Under the pieces are notes generated by a model. That model was not told where the DNA came from and did not search any database. It worked only from the letters and a program-made list of their open reading frames with translations. Below, piece by piece: positions 25,061 to 33,674 of a DNA stretch of 64,000 bases (position 1 is the first letter of the stretch; every line of letters starts with the position of its first letter). This DNA comes from Phycisphaerales bacterium (GTDB taxonomy: Bacteria > Planctomycetota > Phycisphaerae > Phycisphaerales > UBA1924), in the NCBI GenBank assembly GCA_029213305.1, contig JARGPA010000012.1, positions 47,038 through 111,037 on the forward strand. Reading direction: 5' to 3'. A program made the position numbers and the translations under genes.

Positions 25061-26691
25061 GGAGTAGTTATCTCAGGTTCTTGTTGTTCAATATCGACAT
25101 GAGATTGGGGTACCCATGATTCAAAGGTATGGAAGTTGAATCCGATATACGAGGTTTTGTTCTCTTTGGGTTCGTTTTCGAGTGAACCAATATTTCTAAG
25201 ATCATCAAATGCACATGTCCAATGGTGTTCTTGGCCTCCAAACAAGAGTCCTGGTCTGCCCAAGAGCGGCGCAAGGGTCTCAGGATCTGTAAGATCTGTA
25301 TGAGTCCACATATCATATTGGGTTTTTCGGCCTCCCACTTGCGCGCTTGAGCAGTACACAATTGGACGCCCTGGAAGATAAAATGCGAGAAGTGATGCTC
25401 GACCATAATGATCAGATATCACAATCGGTTTCTGTCCTGTGTAGGCCTCGAGATCATTCATCGAGCTCTGAGCTGCTTGTGCGTGCTCTCTCATCCCGGT
25501 CATACGATACAGAGGAACGGAATCTCCAACTCTTGGAATTTTCGCAATCCATGTTGCACCAGGGAAGAGCGCAAGTACAAAGATCGCGATAAACACCGCG
25601 GCGCCCCATGCGAATTTAACATGAATACTGTTTCTTTCTACGCCGTCAACAACTGCCCACGCCGCAGGGGGGATAAGCGTGACGAAGGCGGCCATTGCCC
25701 AGTTGCCCTCGGTTTGAGTCACAAGGGAGACTACAAAGTAAAACGCAAGAATCGGTAACCCAATTGCAATCATTGTTGAGATTACAATTTGAGTTCGTTT
25801 TGGCGCGAACCTTCGTGCGTTGTACCAGCCATAGATTGCGAGGATGACGACCGGGCCTCCAACCAATACTTGGAGCGCGATGTATTCAAACATCCACAAG
25901 ATCGTCCACGGATCACTGTGGTACGCTTGAGTTGGTTGAGTGTCTCCCCCAGGCGCCCCCAGGTGCCCAAGTAGATGTCGGACTGTTGCCCAATCATGAT
26001 TCGCGTTCCACATAATCACAGGGATTAAACCAACTCCAGAAACCACAGTACCCATCAAGAACCATGAGAGCTTGAATTTGTTTCTGTGCCCTCTTGAAAC
26101 AATCGCTGCAAGAATCACCCCAGGTAAAATCAACAGGATCGTGTATTTGAAGATAAACCCAATCGCGATACACATACCAAATGAGATCCAGCTCTTTGAG
26201 GTCCCACTCAAAATTGCTCGTAGCGCGAAGAGTGACGCAAGTGCCCAGAGTGCAACATACGGAGAATCAATGGTCATCACCATCGCGGCGACCGCAAACC
26301 CGGGTACACACGCATAGAGCAACGCAGAGACAAATACGAGTCTCTTGTCATCGAAATGCTCTTTGGTCATCGTTGCGACTGACCAGGTCCCGATCGCAGC
26401 CGCGATCGCGGCGGGAATCCTGATTGCAAACTCAGAAGTTCCGAGCAAACTTGTCGAAGTCCAAATCGTCCAAGCAACCCCCGGACCCTTTGAGTAATAG
26501 GACCAATCTAGATACCTTGACCACTCCCAATAGTGCGCCTCATCTTCGATGAGTGTGAACGGCGAGAAATATTGCCAAACTACGCGAGCAACGAGTAGTC
26601 CAACAATAAGCAAGAATGCAGACATCGGATAAATTGCGATCTTGTTCCACCAAGGAACTCTTCGCTGGGTTTCTGACTCTGATTTTTCCAT
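25057..26691 (-). CDS. ArnT-like (GT39/GT83) membrane glycosyltransferase
   Basis: 544 residues from ATG 26691; its A is the last base of the upstream TAA. About twelve TM helices. The first periplasmic loop has LIEDEAHYWEWSRYLDWSYY, the Asp-Glu pair and aromatic run of polyprenyl-phosphate-dependent enzymes (ArnT, RgtA), followed by SKGPGVAWTIW. Then repeated TM blocks (ALWALASLFALRAI, TILLILPGVILAAI, GLPILAFYFVVSLV, WAMAAFVTLIPPAAW) and a C-terminal globular part with KPIVISDHYGRASLLAFYLP. The donor is likely a lipid-linked sugar and the acceptor a surface lipid or protein. Position between lptF and PAP2 supports LPS modification. Confidence 0.85.
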   Translation of the reverse strand: MEKSESETQRRVPWWNKIAIYPMSAFLLIVGLLVARVVWQYFSPFTLIEDEAHYWEWSRYLDWSYYSKGPGVAWTIWTSTSLLGTSEFAIRIPAAIAAAIGTWSVATMTKEHFDDKRLVFVSALLYACVPGFAVAAMVMTIDSPYVALWALASLFALRAILSGTSKSWISFGMCIAIGFIFKYTILLILPGVILAAIVSRGHRNKFKLSWFLMGTVVSGVGLIPVIMWNANHDWATVRHLLGHLGAPGGDTQPTQAYHSDPWTILWMFEYIALQVLVGGPVVILAIYGWYNARRFAPKRTQIVISTMIAIGLPILAFYFVVSLVTQTEGNWAMAAFVTLIPPAAWAVVDGVERNSIHVKFAWGAAVFIAIFVLALFPGATWIAKIPRVGDSVPLYRMTGMREHAQAAQSSMNDLEAYTGQKPIVISDHYGRASLLAFYLPGRPIVYCSSAQVGGRKTQYDMWTHTDLTDPETLAPLLGRPGLLFGGQEHHWTCAFDDLRNIGSLENEPKENKTSYIGFNFHTFESWVPQSHVDIEQQEPEITTP

Positions 26692-28400
26692 TAATGAATA
26701 CTCACCTTGCGTAATGCAAACCATGTGTAGACAAGCAAGATCAACACTCCTGCATAAATCACTGGGATCCCAATGGGTCCCGAGTTGTGAATCGATTGTT
26801 GTCCACCCGATATAAGGATAATCGTTCCCAATGCAGGGAAGAAACTCCATTGATAGACAGTTAACGGCTGAGCATTTTTTAGTTGGAGCGCAACGACAGA
26901 GCCCGCGAGTACCATGACTAATGCAGCGAGCGCCATTGCCCAACGTTCATGAAGTTTGGACAGGATTTCATTGTTGAGTTTCCCGATCTGTTGATGAAGA
27001 CGGCTCGTTGGTTCAACAAGGAACTCGGCGTACTCTAAGGAACCTTCGGTTGTGTAAGGCACTGCATATTCCAAAAGCTCCTTGGACGGCATTGCTAGGA
27101 TCTCGTCGAGTGGGTCTTGACGAAACTGGAGTCCGGTATACTCTGTCGATTCTTTTTCCGTTGTTGGACGGTCATCGTCAAGAGACCCAAGTACCTCTAC
27201 CCCAGAGAGTACAAGTGTGAAATCAAGTGTGGGTCTTTGCGCTGAAGATGAGTTCAAAGGATCGTCAGATGAATCCCGTTCAGGTCGAATCACTGCTCCT
27301 GAGGCTCGGAGTCGATCTGTTCTTCCGGAAGAGTCTACAACTTCAATCTCAATCGCATTCGTTTGAGGCTGGGGAAGCAGTGTCCACAACCCTTGTGAGG
27401 GCATGAACCCTCCTGCGAGGATGCTTACCGAGCCGCCGGTATGGGTTGAGACAAACTCGATCGCACTCCCGCTTCTTGCATTTGAAGCAAGATCTCGAAA
27501 CACGCGGATAGACGCAATCCCCTTAGCAAGCTCAACCCGTTTAGAGTCGACAAAGTTCATTTGATCAGGGTCTTCCCGAAGAGACTTCATCTCAGATGTA
27601 GTCATGAACTTAGGATCGTCTTTAAACACGCGAGGAATCGCAAACGCAGGAAGCGTAAACGGATCAACAGTGATCGGAGAACCCTCACGATTGATTGTCA
27701 TATCAATGAACTTCATGAGTACAGTGGTCGCGTCGTCGTTCCCGATTCGTGCCCGATCTTCAGGACCGAGCGCCCACGCCGGGAGAAGTAGGATCCATGC
27801 GCGCTTCGCGGTACCGTCGATCGTAACTGTGCCGTCCTCGTCTGCTTTGACGAGTGCGACTCCGCCGAGAAGGTATTGATCAATAACTGGAGATCCAGGT
27901 TCTGGTGGCACTCGTTCGACAAGATCTGCGTGAATTTCATTATTTCCGATCTTTGCAGATTGCCCAGATTGGAGCTCGCCAACGAATATCTTTGCAAAGT
28001 CTTGTGTGACCATCTGCTCCATCTGCTTGAGAAACCGAGGGATAACTTGGTCGTTGAGCGCCAACATCCCACCTGCGAGTAACACCCCTGAGATGATTGA
28101 GGGGAAGAGCAACCTTTTGTGGCTGATCCCCGATGCATACACAGCAGTGACTTCGTTTTCAGACGCCATTCGATGATAAGTAATCGTGGCTGCGAATCCG
28201 GCCGCGAACGGAAGTGCGTACGCGAGCATCGGAGGGACAGCGTAAAACATAAACCGGATCGCTTGATCCGCAGACAGCTTTCCGTCTGCAAGTGGTTTAA
28301 TCGTGATCGCAAAAGCGATTGTCGCGACAACAACTGAAACAGTAAGGATCAGGAGTCGCCAGAACTCGAACGAGATGGCCCGCCAAAGGGTCATGAGCAT
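26691..28400 (-). CDS. lptF: LptF/LptG-type permease with enlarged periplasmic domain
   Basis: 569 residues, about 200 more than E. coli LptF. N-terminal MTLWRAISFEFWRLLILTVS, LPFAAGFAATITYHRMASEN (coupling helix, EVTAVYASGISHKRLL), LNDQVIPRFLKQMEQMV and a long periplasmic part (residues about 130-430, with VFKDDPKFMTTSEMKSLR and a Ser/Asp-rich SSDDPLNSS loop), then C-terminal TM helices (ERWAMALAALVMVLAGSVVA, QWSFFPALGTIILISG). The large insertion is typical of planctomycete versions (inference from size). First gene of the envelope unit; next gene starts inside its stop codon. Start 28400, or the ATG six bases in. Confidence 0.8.
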   Translation of the reverse strand: MLMTLWRAISFEFWRLLILTVSVVVATIAFAITIKPLADGKLSADQAIRFMFYAVPPMLAYALPFAAGFAATITYHRMASENEVTAVYASGISHKRLLFPSIISGVLLAGGMLALNDQVIPRFLKQMEQMVTQDFAKIFVGELQSGQSAKIGNNEIHADLVERVPPEPGSPVIDQYLLGGVALVKADEDGTVTIDGTAKRAWILLLPAWALGPEDRARIGNDDATTVLMKFIDMTINREGSPITVDPFTLPAFAIPRVFKDDPKFMTTSEMKSLREDPDQMNFVDSKRVELAKGIASIRVFRDLASNARSGSAIEFVSTHTGGSVSILAGGFMPSQGLWTLLPQPQTNAIEIEVVDSSGRTDRLRASGAVIRPERDSSDDPLNSSSAQRPTLDFTLVLSGVEVLGSLDDDRPTTEKESTEYTGLQFRQDPLDEILAMPSKELLEYAVPYTTEGSLEYAEFLVEPTSRLHQQIGKLNNEILSKLHERWAMALAALVMVLAGSVVALQLKNAQPLTVYQWSFFPALGTIILISGGQQSIHNSGPIGIPVIYAGVLILLVYTWFALRKVSIH

Positions 28401-28566
28401 GGGGAGATAGTAGGTTCAATTATGAGGTCTTTGTGATCCGTGGAAATTGTGAATTTTTGATTGAAAGTGCATCGAGTAGCTCGTCTACAACGAAACCTGA
28501 TCAGTTAGCACGCATGTGTGTGCACAAAATGGGCACTAAATATGATCACACAGAAAGAGGCTCACT

Positions 28567-28791
28567 ATGGCAGCTGTTAAACCCTTAGCGTTTATCTTGT
28601 TGATTGTTGGTGGCGTAAACTGGGGATTGTGGGGAGTCGCGCAGTTTGACTTAGTCGCAACCATCTTTGGTGGAAACACAACAATGCTCGCGCGTGTTGT
28701 ATATTCACTGGTTGGGTTAGCAGCGATTCTACTCGCAGTAACAAAATTTTCCACGGGGACAAACCTTCGCGGGGCGATTGCCTCATCGTGA
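28567..28791 (+). CDS. DUF378 membrane protein
   Basis: 74 residues, two TM helices, matching DUF378 (YuzA-like): KPLAFILLIVGGVNWGLWGV, QFDLVATIFGG, ARVVYSLVGLAAILLA. The conserved GGVNWGL and VYxLVGLAA motifs are intact; function is unknown for the family. Stand-alone gene between lptF (divergent) and cysS (convergent), followed by a strong hairpin. Confidence 0.9.
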   Translation: MAAVKPLAFILLIVGGVNWGLWGVAQFDLVATIFGGNTTMLARVVYSLVGLAAILLAVTKFSTGTNLRGAIASS

Positions 28792-28873
28792 CAATACAAA
28801 ACTACTCCGTATCTCAATGAATTTTCAATAACAAAGATGATCTCGATCCCCCCTAGCCGAGTCATCCTCTAGT

Positions 28874-28901
28874 AATCAGCGCGTTCACGGACGCGCTGAT
28901 T
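28874..28901. terminator. Hairpin between convergent DUF378 and cysS genes
   Basis: AATCAGCGCGT-TCACGG-ACGCGCTGATT, perfect 11-base arms. The T-run after it is short on both strands (TTTC on plus), so efficiency is uncertain, but the site between two convergent stops suits a shared terminator. Confidence 0.65.
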
Positions 28902-28914
28902 TCAATATTACTTA

Positions 28915-30543
28915 CTAGTTCATCGGTGCTACTTCTACCTTACCTTCAGGTTTGTCCATAATCGCGAGCCCCATCGAACTAAGTTGATCACGGATCGAAT
29001 CCGCAGCAGCAAAGTCTTTTGCCTTTTTCGCGTCGCGTCGTTGAATCAACAACTGTTCAATTTCATCCGAAGCGCTCACCCCTGGTTGATAGATTGCGAT
29101 ACCACTGTTTGAAGTTGATTGCTCAAGCTGCTTGAGTGACAAAACTCCTAAGAACTGGTCAAACGATTCAAATAACGCCGCGTCGGACTGGGTTGGCGAC
29201 GGTGTATCTTTGATCCATTTATTAATTACACCAAGAGCACCTGCGATGTTGAGATCATCGTTCATCGCTTCTTCGACCAAGTCTCTGACTATTTCGTTGT
29301 TAGAACCGGTTTCCCCATTAGATCCAGCATCTACAAATTTTCGCCAACGATCGATTGTTCTTGCTGAGTCCTTCAATCCTTGCATTGAGAAATCAGCATT
29401 TGCGCGATAATGGGTCTTGATGAGTTCGAGTCGGATCGCAGCGGGATCAATCCCCTTCGATGTTAGATCGCGTACAGTAAACATGGTCCCCTTCGATTTG
29501 GACATTTTCTGTCCTTCGACTTTGAGGAACCTTGGGTGGAACCAGTATTTAGCAAATGATTCGTTCCCAGTGAAACAGCATGATTGCGCAATCTCACACT
29601 CATGATGTGGGAAGATGTTGTCTTCGCCTCCGGAATGGAGATCGATTTGAGCATGATTATTGCGAGCACCTGCGAGTTGTCCGTCTGCAAGTCTTGCGAG
29701 CGCCATTGCGGTACATTCGATGTGCCAACCAGGGTATCCCATCCCCCACTGCTCGCTTGATCCATCTTGGAGTGGAACAATTGGGGAGTCCCATTTCATC
29801 TTGTGGGAGGCGTCTTCTTTCCACAAGAGAAAATCTGCAGGGTGTCCTTTTTGTTGAGTGTTTGCGTCGTCAGTTCGGCCGCCGGCGCCACCCCTGAGAT
29901 TGTCGATTGTGTTACCTGATAGTTGTCCGTATTGTTCAAATCGGAGCACATCAAAGTAAATTGCTCGACTTCCAGGATCCCCTGCAGGATAAGCAAAACC
30001 ATCTTTGAGAAGTTGTTCGATCACAACTTTCATGTTTTCTATGTTGTCTGTCGCACGAGGCATGAGCGAAGAATCACCCTGAGCATCTAGTGCCACTTTG
30101 AGCCCAAGCTCGATTGAATCTTCCTTAAATCGATTCTCGTAGTAGCGTGCAATCGCAAATGGGTCATTGGGATCCACGCCCGAATTGGGGGGAAGTTTGC
30201 CTGACTTCTTTGCTTCTTCGAGTCTTCGAGCAGCGACTTCCATTTTGTCTTCGCCACCACCGTCTGCGTTTGCATCATCGGTCATGTGCCCGACATCCGT
30301 GATATTCATCACTTGGACTACTGTTCTGTCCCCTTTGTGCACAGAATCGCCCTTTTTAAGGGCGCAAAGAGGGGACTCAATCCATCGACGCAACAGGTCC
30401 GCTGCGAGAAATGATCGAAAATTCCCGATGTGTGCATCGTCGTACACCGTAGGCCCGCAGGTGTAAAACGAAACGCAGCTGGGGTCCATTGGTTCGAACG
30501 ATTCTAAACGATTTGTAAGTGTATTATATATTTTGAGATACAT
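28915..30543 (-). CDS. cysS: Cysteinyl-tRNA synthetase
   Basis: 542 residues from ATG 30543; the 23 codons upstream are not kept in the family. Zn ligand Cys29 in YTCGPTVYDDAHIGNFRSF; the HIGH motif is HIGN here (39-42). Further PGWHIECTAMA (second Zn ligand Cys), IDLHSGGEDNIFPHHECEIAQ (Zn-binding His) and KMSKSKG. It is longer than E. coli CysS (461) owing to an insert with LRGGAGGRTDDANTQ and one in GHMTDDANADGGGEDKMEV, which are polar and probably loops. Divergent from the PAS-LuxR gene by 81 bases. Confidence 0.95.
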   Translation of the reverse strand: MYLKIYNTLTNRLESFEPMDPSCVSFYTCGPTVYDDAHIGNFRSFLAADLLRRWIESPLCALKKGDSVHKGDRTVVQVMNITDVGHMTDDANADGGGEDKMEVAARRLEEAKKSGKLPPNSGVDPNDPFAIARYYENRFKEDSIELGLKVALDAQGDSSLMPRATDNIENMKVVIEQLLKDGFAYPAGDPGSRAIYFDVLRFEQYGQLSGNTIDNLRGGAGGRTDDANTQQKGHPADFLLWKEDASHKMKWDSPIVPLQDGSSEQWGMGYPGWHIECTAMALARLADGQLAGARNNHAQIDLHSGGEDNIFPHHECEIAQSCCFTGNESFAKYWFHPRFLKVEGQKMSKSKGTMFTVRDLTSKGIDPAAIRLELIKTHYRANADFSMQGLKDSARTIDRWRKFVDAGSNGETGSNNEIVRDLVEEAMNDDLNIAGALGVINKWIKDTPSPTQSDAALFESFDQFLGVLSLKQLEQSTSNSGIAIYQPGVSASDEIEQLLIQRRDAKKAKDFAAADSIRDQLSSMGLAIMDKPEGKVEVAPMN

Positions 30544-30572
30544 CGTGATTATGATAGGATGAAAGGCAGAGC

Positions 30573-30592
30573 AAGCCCTTGCAGGGGGGCTT
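30573..30592 (+). other. Hairpin in the leader of the PAS-LuxR gene
   Basis: AAGCCC-TTGCAGGG-GGGCTT lies 33 bases before the chosen start (30625). No T-run follows. It may affect ribosome access or be part of the alternative reading frame from ATG 30559. Confidence 0.3.
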
Positions 30593-30624
30593 ATGAACTT
30601 GAATCTCTCCACAACGGTTCAGCT

Positions 30625-31338
30625 ATGACGAAGATACTACACAAGGATGCGATGGATACGGAACTTTGGAATACTTTTACGGCAGACCCTACTACGGGGG
30701 TTGCCTTGCTATCGGTTGAAGGCGATTTACTGTATATCAATGAACCATCCGCGCGTATTTTTTACAACGAGAACAAAGATCCCAATGAGATCATCGGGTT
30801 GACAATGTATGAGCTTGGGTTCCCACAAGAGTGGGCACGAGAAAGACTTGAGCTCTTCAAAAAAATCCGAGATACCGGCGAAGCTGTTTTGCTCCGGACC
30901 ATCTGGCACGGCAAACAACAGTTTAGTTGGATGAGTTTGATTAAGGGAGATGAAGAGTACTCACTTGATCGAATTCTCGTAATCACTCGAAGGATCGCAG
31001 CAGGCGAAGAATCTCAGTACCTTCTTGAAGGTGAACATGATGTGTTCCAATCGAACATCATGTGTTTAGGGGAGTTGAAATCTCTCACTCCTAGAGAAGT
31101 GGAAGTGCTTTCGCTCCTTGGGCAAGGCATGACTATCAAGGAAATTGCAACTGCATTATTCCGATCTGTGAAAACAATCGAGAATCATCGAGAATCAATC
31201 GGTCGAAAACTCAAAAAGACTCGAGGCATTGAACTCGTAGTTATTGCTCAAAGCGCTGGATTAAGAGTTGACGATTCGATTCGCAAACGGGTTGGTGAAG
31301 ACAAAGCCTGCAACCCAGACTCAGACACTCAAAACTAA
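30625..31338 (+). CDS. PAS-LuxR transcriptional regulator
   Basis: 237 residues from ATG 30625 (ATG 30559 is also open, adding 22 residues without family likeness). A PAS-like domain (GVALLSVEGDLLYINEPSAR, EIIGLTMYELGFPQEW, a strand VLLRTIWHGKQQFSWM) is followed by a C-terminal LuxR HTH (SLTPREVEVLSLLGQGMTIK, EIATALFRSVKTIENHRESI). No receiver domain, so it is not a classical response regulator. The signal, if any, is bound by the PAS domain. Its stop overlaps that of the convergent corC-like gene by four bases. Confidence 0.88.
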   Translation: MTKILHKDAMDTELWNTFTADPTTGVALLSVEGDLLYINEPSARIFYNENKDPNEIIGLTMYELGFPQEWARERLELFKKIRDTGEAVLLRTIWHGKQQFSWMSLIKGDEEYSLDRILVITRRIAAGEESQYLLEGEHDVFQSNIMCLGELKSLTPREVEVLSLLGQGMTIKEIATALFRSVKTIENHRESIGRKLKKTRGIELVVIAQSAGLRVDDSIRKRVGEDKACNPDSDTQN

Positions 31339-32675
31339 ACAGGCACTTGATTTGAACTTGGTTCTTGATCATCCGAATCGGGTGATTTTGTCACGCGCAA
31401 TCGGATCACCCTGGTTGGTTCTGCTTCAAGAATTTGGAATCGAAGTTCATTCAGATCAAACTCTTCACCTTGATCAGGGATTCGCCCGAGTGCGGTATTA
31501 ATAAACCCACCCACGGTGTCGTAATCGTCTGACTCTGGGAGTTGAATCGCAATGTCTTCGAGTTCATCGTTTGCATCATCTATCTCGGTTCGTGCATCTA
31601 TCTCCGCGATTTGTGATTCTTGATCAACTTCAATCGCAGTTGCGTCATCAGGATCTTCAAACTCGTCTTGGATTTCGCCGAAGATTTCCTCGACGATATC
31701 TTCCATAGTGACAAGTCCGGATGTGCCGCCGTATTCGTCGAGAATGATCGCGATGTGTACCTGATCGGCGAGGAGTTGGGTAAGCAGTTCTCGAACTGTT
31801 TTTGTTTCTGGGACAAAGGTTGGTTCGCGTAGAATCTCTGAAAGAACGAATACTTTTCCGTTGTTTCCGTGGTTAATGATCCACTTGAGTAAGTCCTTTG
31901 CGTACAGCATTCCTTCGATATGATCAAGGTTTTCAGAGTACACAGGGTGTCGTGAATGCCCGTGTTCATCGACGAATGATTGGATCACATCGAGATCATC
32001 TGTATATTCCAAAGCGTTAATTTCAGTTCGAGGCGTCATGATTTGCTCAACCGCAGTTGAACGAAACTCTACAACCGCTTCGAGCATGTCTCGCTCTGTC
32101 TCGTCAAATTTACCTTCAACATCATTATCTTCAACGATAGATCGAAGGTCGGAAACTGCAATCGCATGCTCTTTTGATGAAGGATCAACTCCAACAAGAC
32201 GGCGGACCACTTCGTTGATAAATCTCCAGAGTGGTAACACTGGAAGAAACAACATGTGTGATAAACGAATGATGAGCGAGCAACGAATAACAGTTTGTTC
32301 ACCGGCGTGTTGAGCAATTCCCATCGGTACTAGGGTACTAAACACCCAAAGGACGACAGAAGCGAAGAGGAGTCCAACAATCAATGATACCGGGCTCGGA
32401 GTTAACTCTTGTCGCATGGCGCCGGCCCAGAATACAAAGCAAGTCGCAGATGCAAACCGGACAATAAAACGCAGGAATGCGATCGACGCGGCATTCTCTG
32501 ACACATTGTCAACAATCAGTTTTACACGATCATGAACTCGTTGATGATCACTCTCTCCCAAGATTGAGAAGATTCGCATCCGTGAAAGTGTTTGTAGCGA
32601 GAGCGCCATCGATGCAAAAACCCCCGCGATACCCGCGAGTGAAAACCCAATGATTAACCACCATCCTGCACTCAT
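31335..32675 (-). CDS. CNNM/CorC-family protein (DUF21-CBS-CorC_HlyC)
   Basis: 446 residues. The N-terminal DUF21 membrane part has four TM segments (WWLIIGFSLAGIAGVFASMA, LTPSPVSLIVGLLFASVVLW), then a CBS pair opening with VEQIMTPRTEINAL, FVDEHGHSRHPVYSENLDHI, ILDEYGGTSGLVTMEDIVEE, IFGEIQDEFEDPDD, and a C-terminal CorC_HlyC domain (YDTVGGFINTALGRIPDQGE). The family covers Mg/Co efflux proteins and UptA-type carriers; which applies is open. An acidic linker sits between CBS and CorC_HlyC. Its ATG overlaps the ybeY stop by four bases, the common ybeY-corC order. Confidence 0.88.
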   Translation of the reverse strand: MSAGWWLIIGFSLAGIAGVFASMALSLQTLSRMRIFSILGESDHQRVHDRVKLIVDNVSENAASIAFLRFIVRFASATCFVFWAGAMRQELTPSPVSLIVGLLFASVVLWVFSTLVPMGIAQHAGEQTVIRCSLIIRLSHMLFLPVLPLWRFINEVVRRLVGVDPSSKEHAIAVSDLRSIVEDNDVEGKFDETERDMLEAVVEFRSTAVEQIMTPRTEINALEYTDDLDVIQSFVDEHGHSRHPVYSENLDHIEGMLYAKDLLKWIINHGNNGKVFVLSEILREPTFVPETKTVRELLTQLLADQVHIAIILDEYGGTSGLVTMEDIVEEIFGEIQDEFEDPDDATAIEVDQESQIAEIDARTEIDDANDELEDIAIQLPESDDYDTVGGFINTALGRIPDQGEEFDLNELRFQILEAEPTRVIRLRVTKSPDSDDQEPSSNQVPV

Positions 32676-33229
32676 TGGTTCAACTCCTTCGACTGAACTC
32701 TGTTCGTTTGATTGGAGTCATAGAACAGTGGGCCCACGCCGATCGCGGTCAGGATCTCATCTTCTTTATGATGCATGCGTTTGTATTCTATCTCGTCGTG
32801 ATCATCAAATCCGAGGCAATGGAGTACCCCGTGTACTGAATACAACAATAACTCACTCACAATCGTTCTTTGTTGTAAGTTCGCTTGTCTCGAAGCTTCG
32901 TCATAACAGATAACGAGATCAACATCCAGAATCTTGTTATTGATCGATCCATCAAAGCTTGCTTCGTAATCGAAGGTTAACACATCTGTTGTACCTTCAA
33001 TACCTGAATATTTGATATGCGCTTCGGACATCTCATTGTCATCAACAATACGAATCCGAACCTGACCTGAGTTTGGCAATTGAGCGAAAGCAAGTTGAAG
33101 ATGTTGTTCGAGTAATGATCGCTTTGCGGAATCTAATAGAGACCGCACATCAAAAATTTCAACTTCTATCGAAGAGGGAGGTTGGTCGTCGGCCTCAGAT
33201 TGAGGTAAGGAAGATCGTGGTTCGTCCAT
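32672..33229 (-). CDS. ybeY: Endoribonuclease YbeY (16S rRNA maturation)
   Basis: 185 residues from ATG 33229; a TTG at 33268 would add 13. The zinc site is HGVLHCLGFDDHDEI (three His, family HG-x-LHL-x-GYDH), with MSEAHIKYSGIEGTTDVLTF before it (family LN-x-x-YR-x-x-x-x-PTDVLSF). YbeY matures the 16S rRNA 3' end and takes part in ribosome quality control. Overlaps corC by four bases. phoH, often in front of it, is absent. The first 35 residues are polar and not typical of the family. Confidence 0.9.
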   Translation of the reverse strand: MDEPRSSLPQSEADDQPPSSIEVEIFDVRSLLDSAKRSLLEQHLQLAFAQLPNSGQVRIRIVDDNEMSEAHIKYSGIEGTTDVLTFDYEASFDGSINNKILDVDLVICYDEASRQANLQQRTIVSELLLYSVHGVLHCLGFDDHDEIEYKRMHHKEDEILTAIGVGPLFYDSNQTNRVQSKELNQ

Positions 33230-33674
33230 TAGAAATTTACTGACGCTTTCATGAGTTGTAGATATCAAGATGATTTTGAGTTTCTGTATCTGTCTGTTAT
33301 TCCGAGGCTTGACAAACTTTCATTCGCGCCGCCGGGCACATACTTTATCGTAAAGTTTGCATAGATCCAATATGTATATCCACAAACCATGAACACAAAT
33401 ATATACAAACAATACGCTAACAAACCCTCTTTCGCGATAAAATAGGCAAACTTTTAGCACATAACTCTGTTCTCTCTGCTTGAGTTGTTAAATCTCCGTA
33501 CATTATATTCAGATCTCTCTCTCCTCCAGCGGGGCGCCGTGGACACATGGCGCCCTGCTTTTTTTCAATCTTGTAATGAAGAATGAACAGATTGATTCCA
33601 AAAAAAGTAATTCCAATAGATTCCCAATATCATCTCAACAGAAGTACGACACACGAACGAACGGATTTGAGTTC
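33230..33674. other. Long gap upstream of the epimerase gene
   Basis: AT-rich upstream part with the minus-strand ybeY promoter region (not resolved); in its last 200 bases a plus-strand promoter-like pair TTGAGT (33480-33485) and TATATT (33504-33509), 18 bases apart, then an intrinsic terminator (33528-33565). An ATG at 33576, just after the terminator, is open into the epimerase frame. Confidence 0.5.
33528..33565 (+). terminator. Strong plus-strand intrinsic terminator before the epimerase
   Basis: GCGGGGCGCC-10-base loop-GGCGCCCTGC then seven T: 10-base GC-rich stem with one G-T pair. No plus-strand gene precedes it within 2 kb, so it either ends a short RNA from the promoter at 33480-33509 or attenuates the epimerase transcript. 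Confidence 0.8.

Noticed and set aside
31268..31501. Plus-strand frame at the end of the LuxR gene
   Set aside because: Antisense to corC and overlapping the LuxR regulator in another frame; a shadow.
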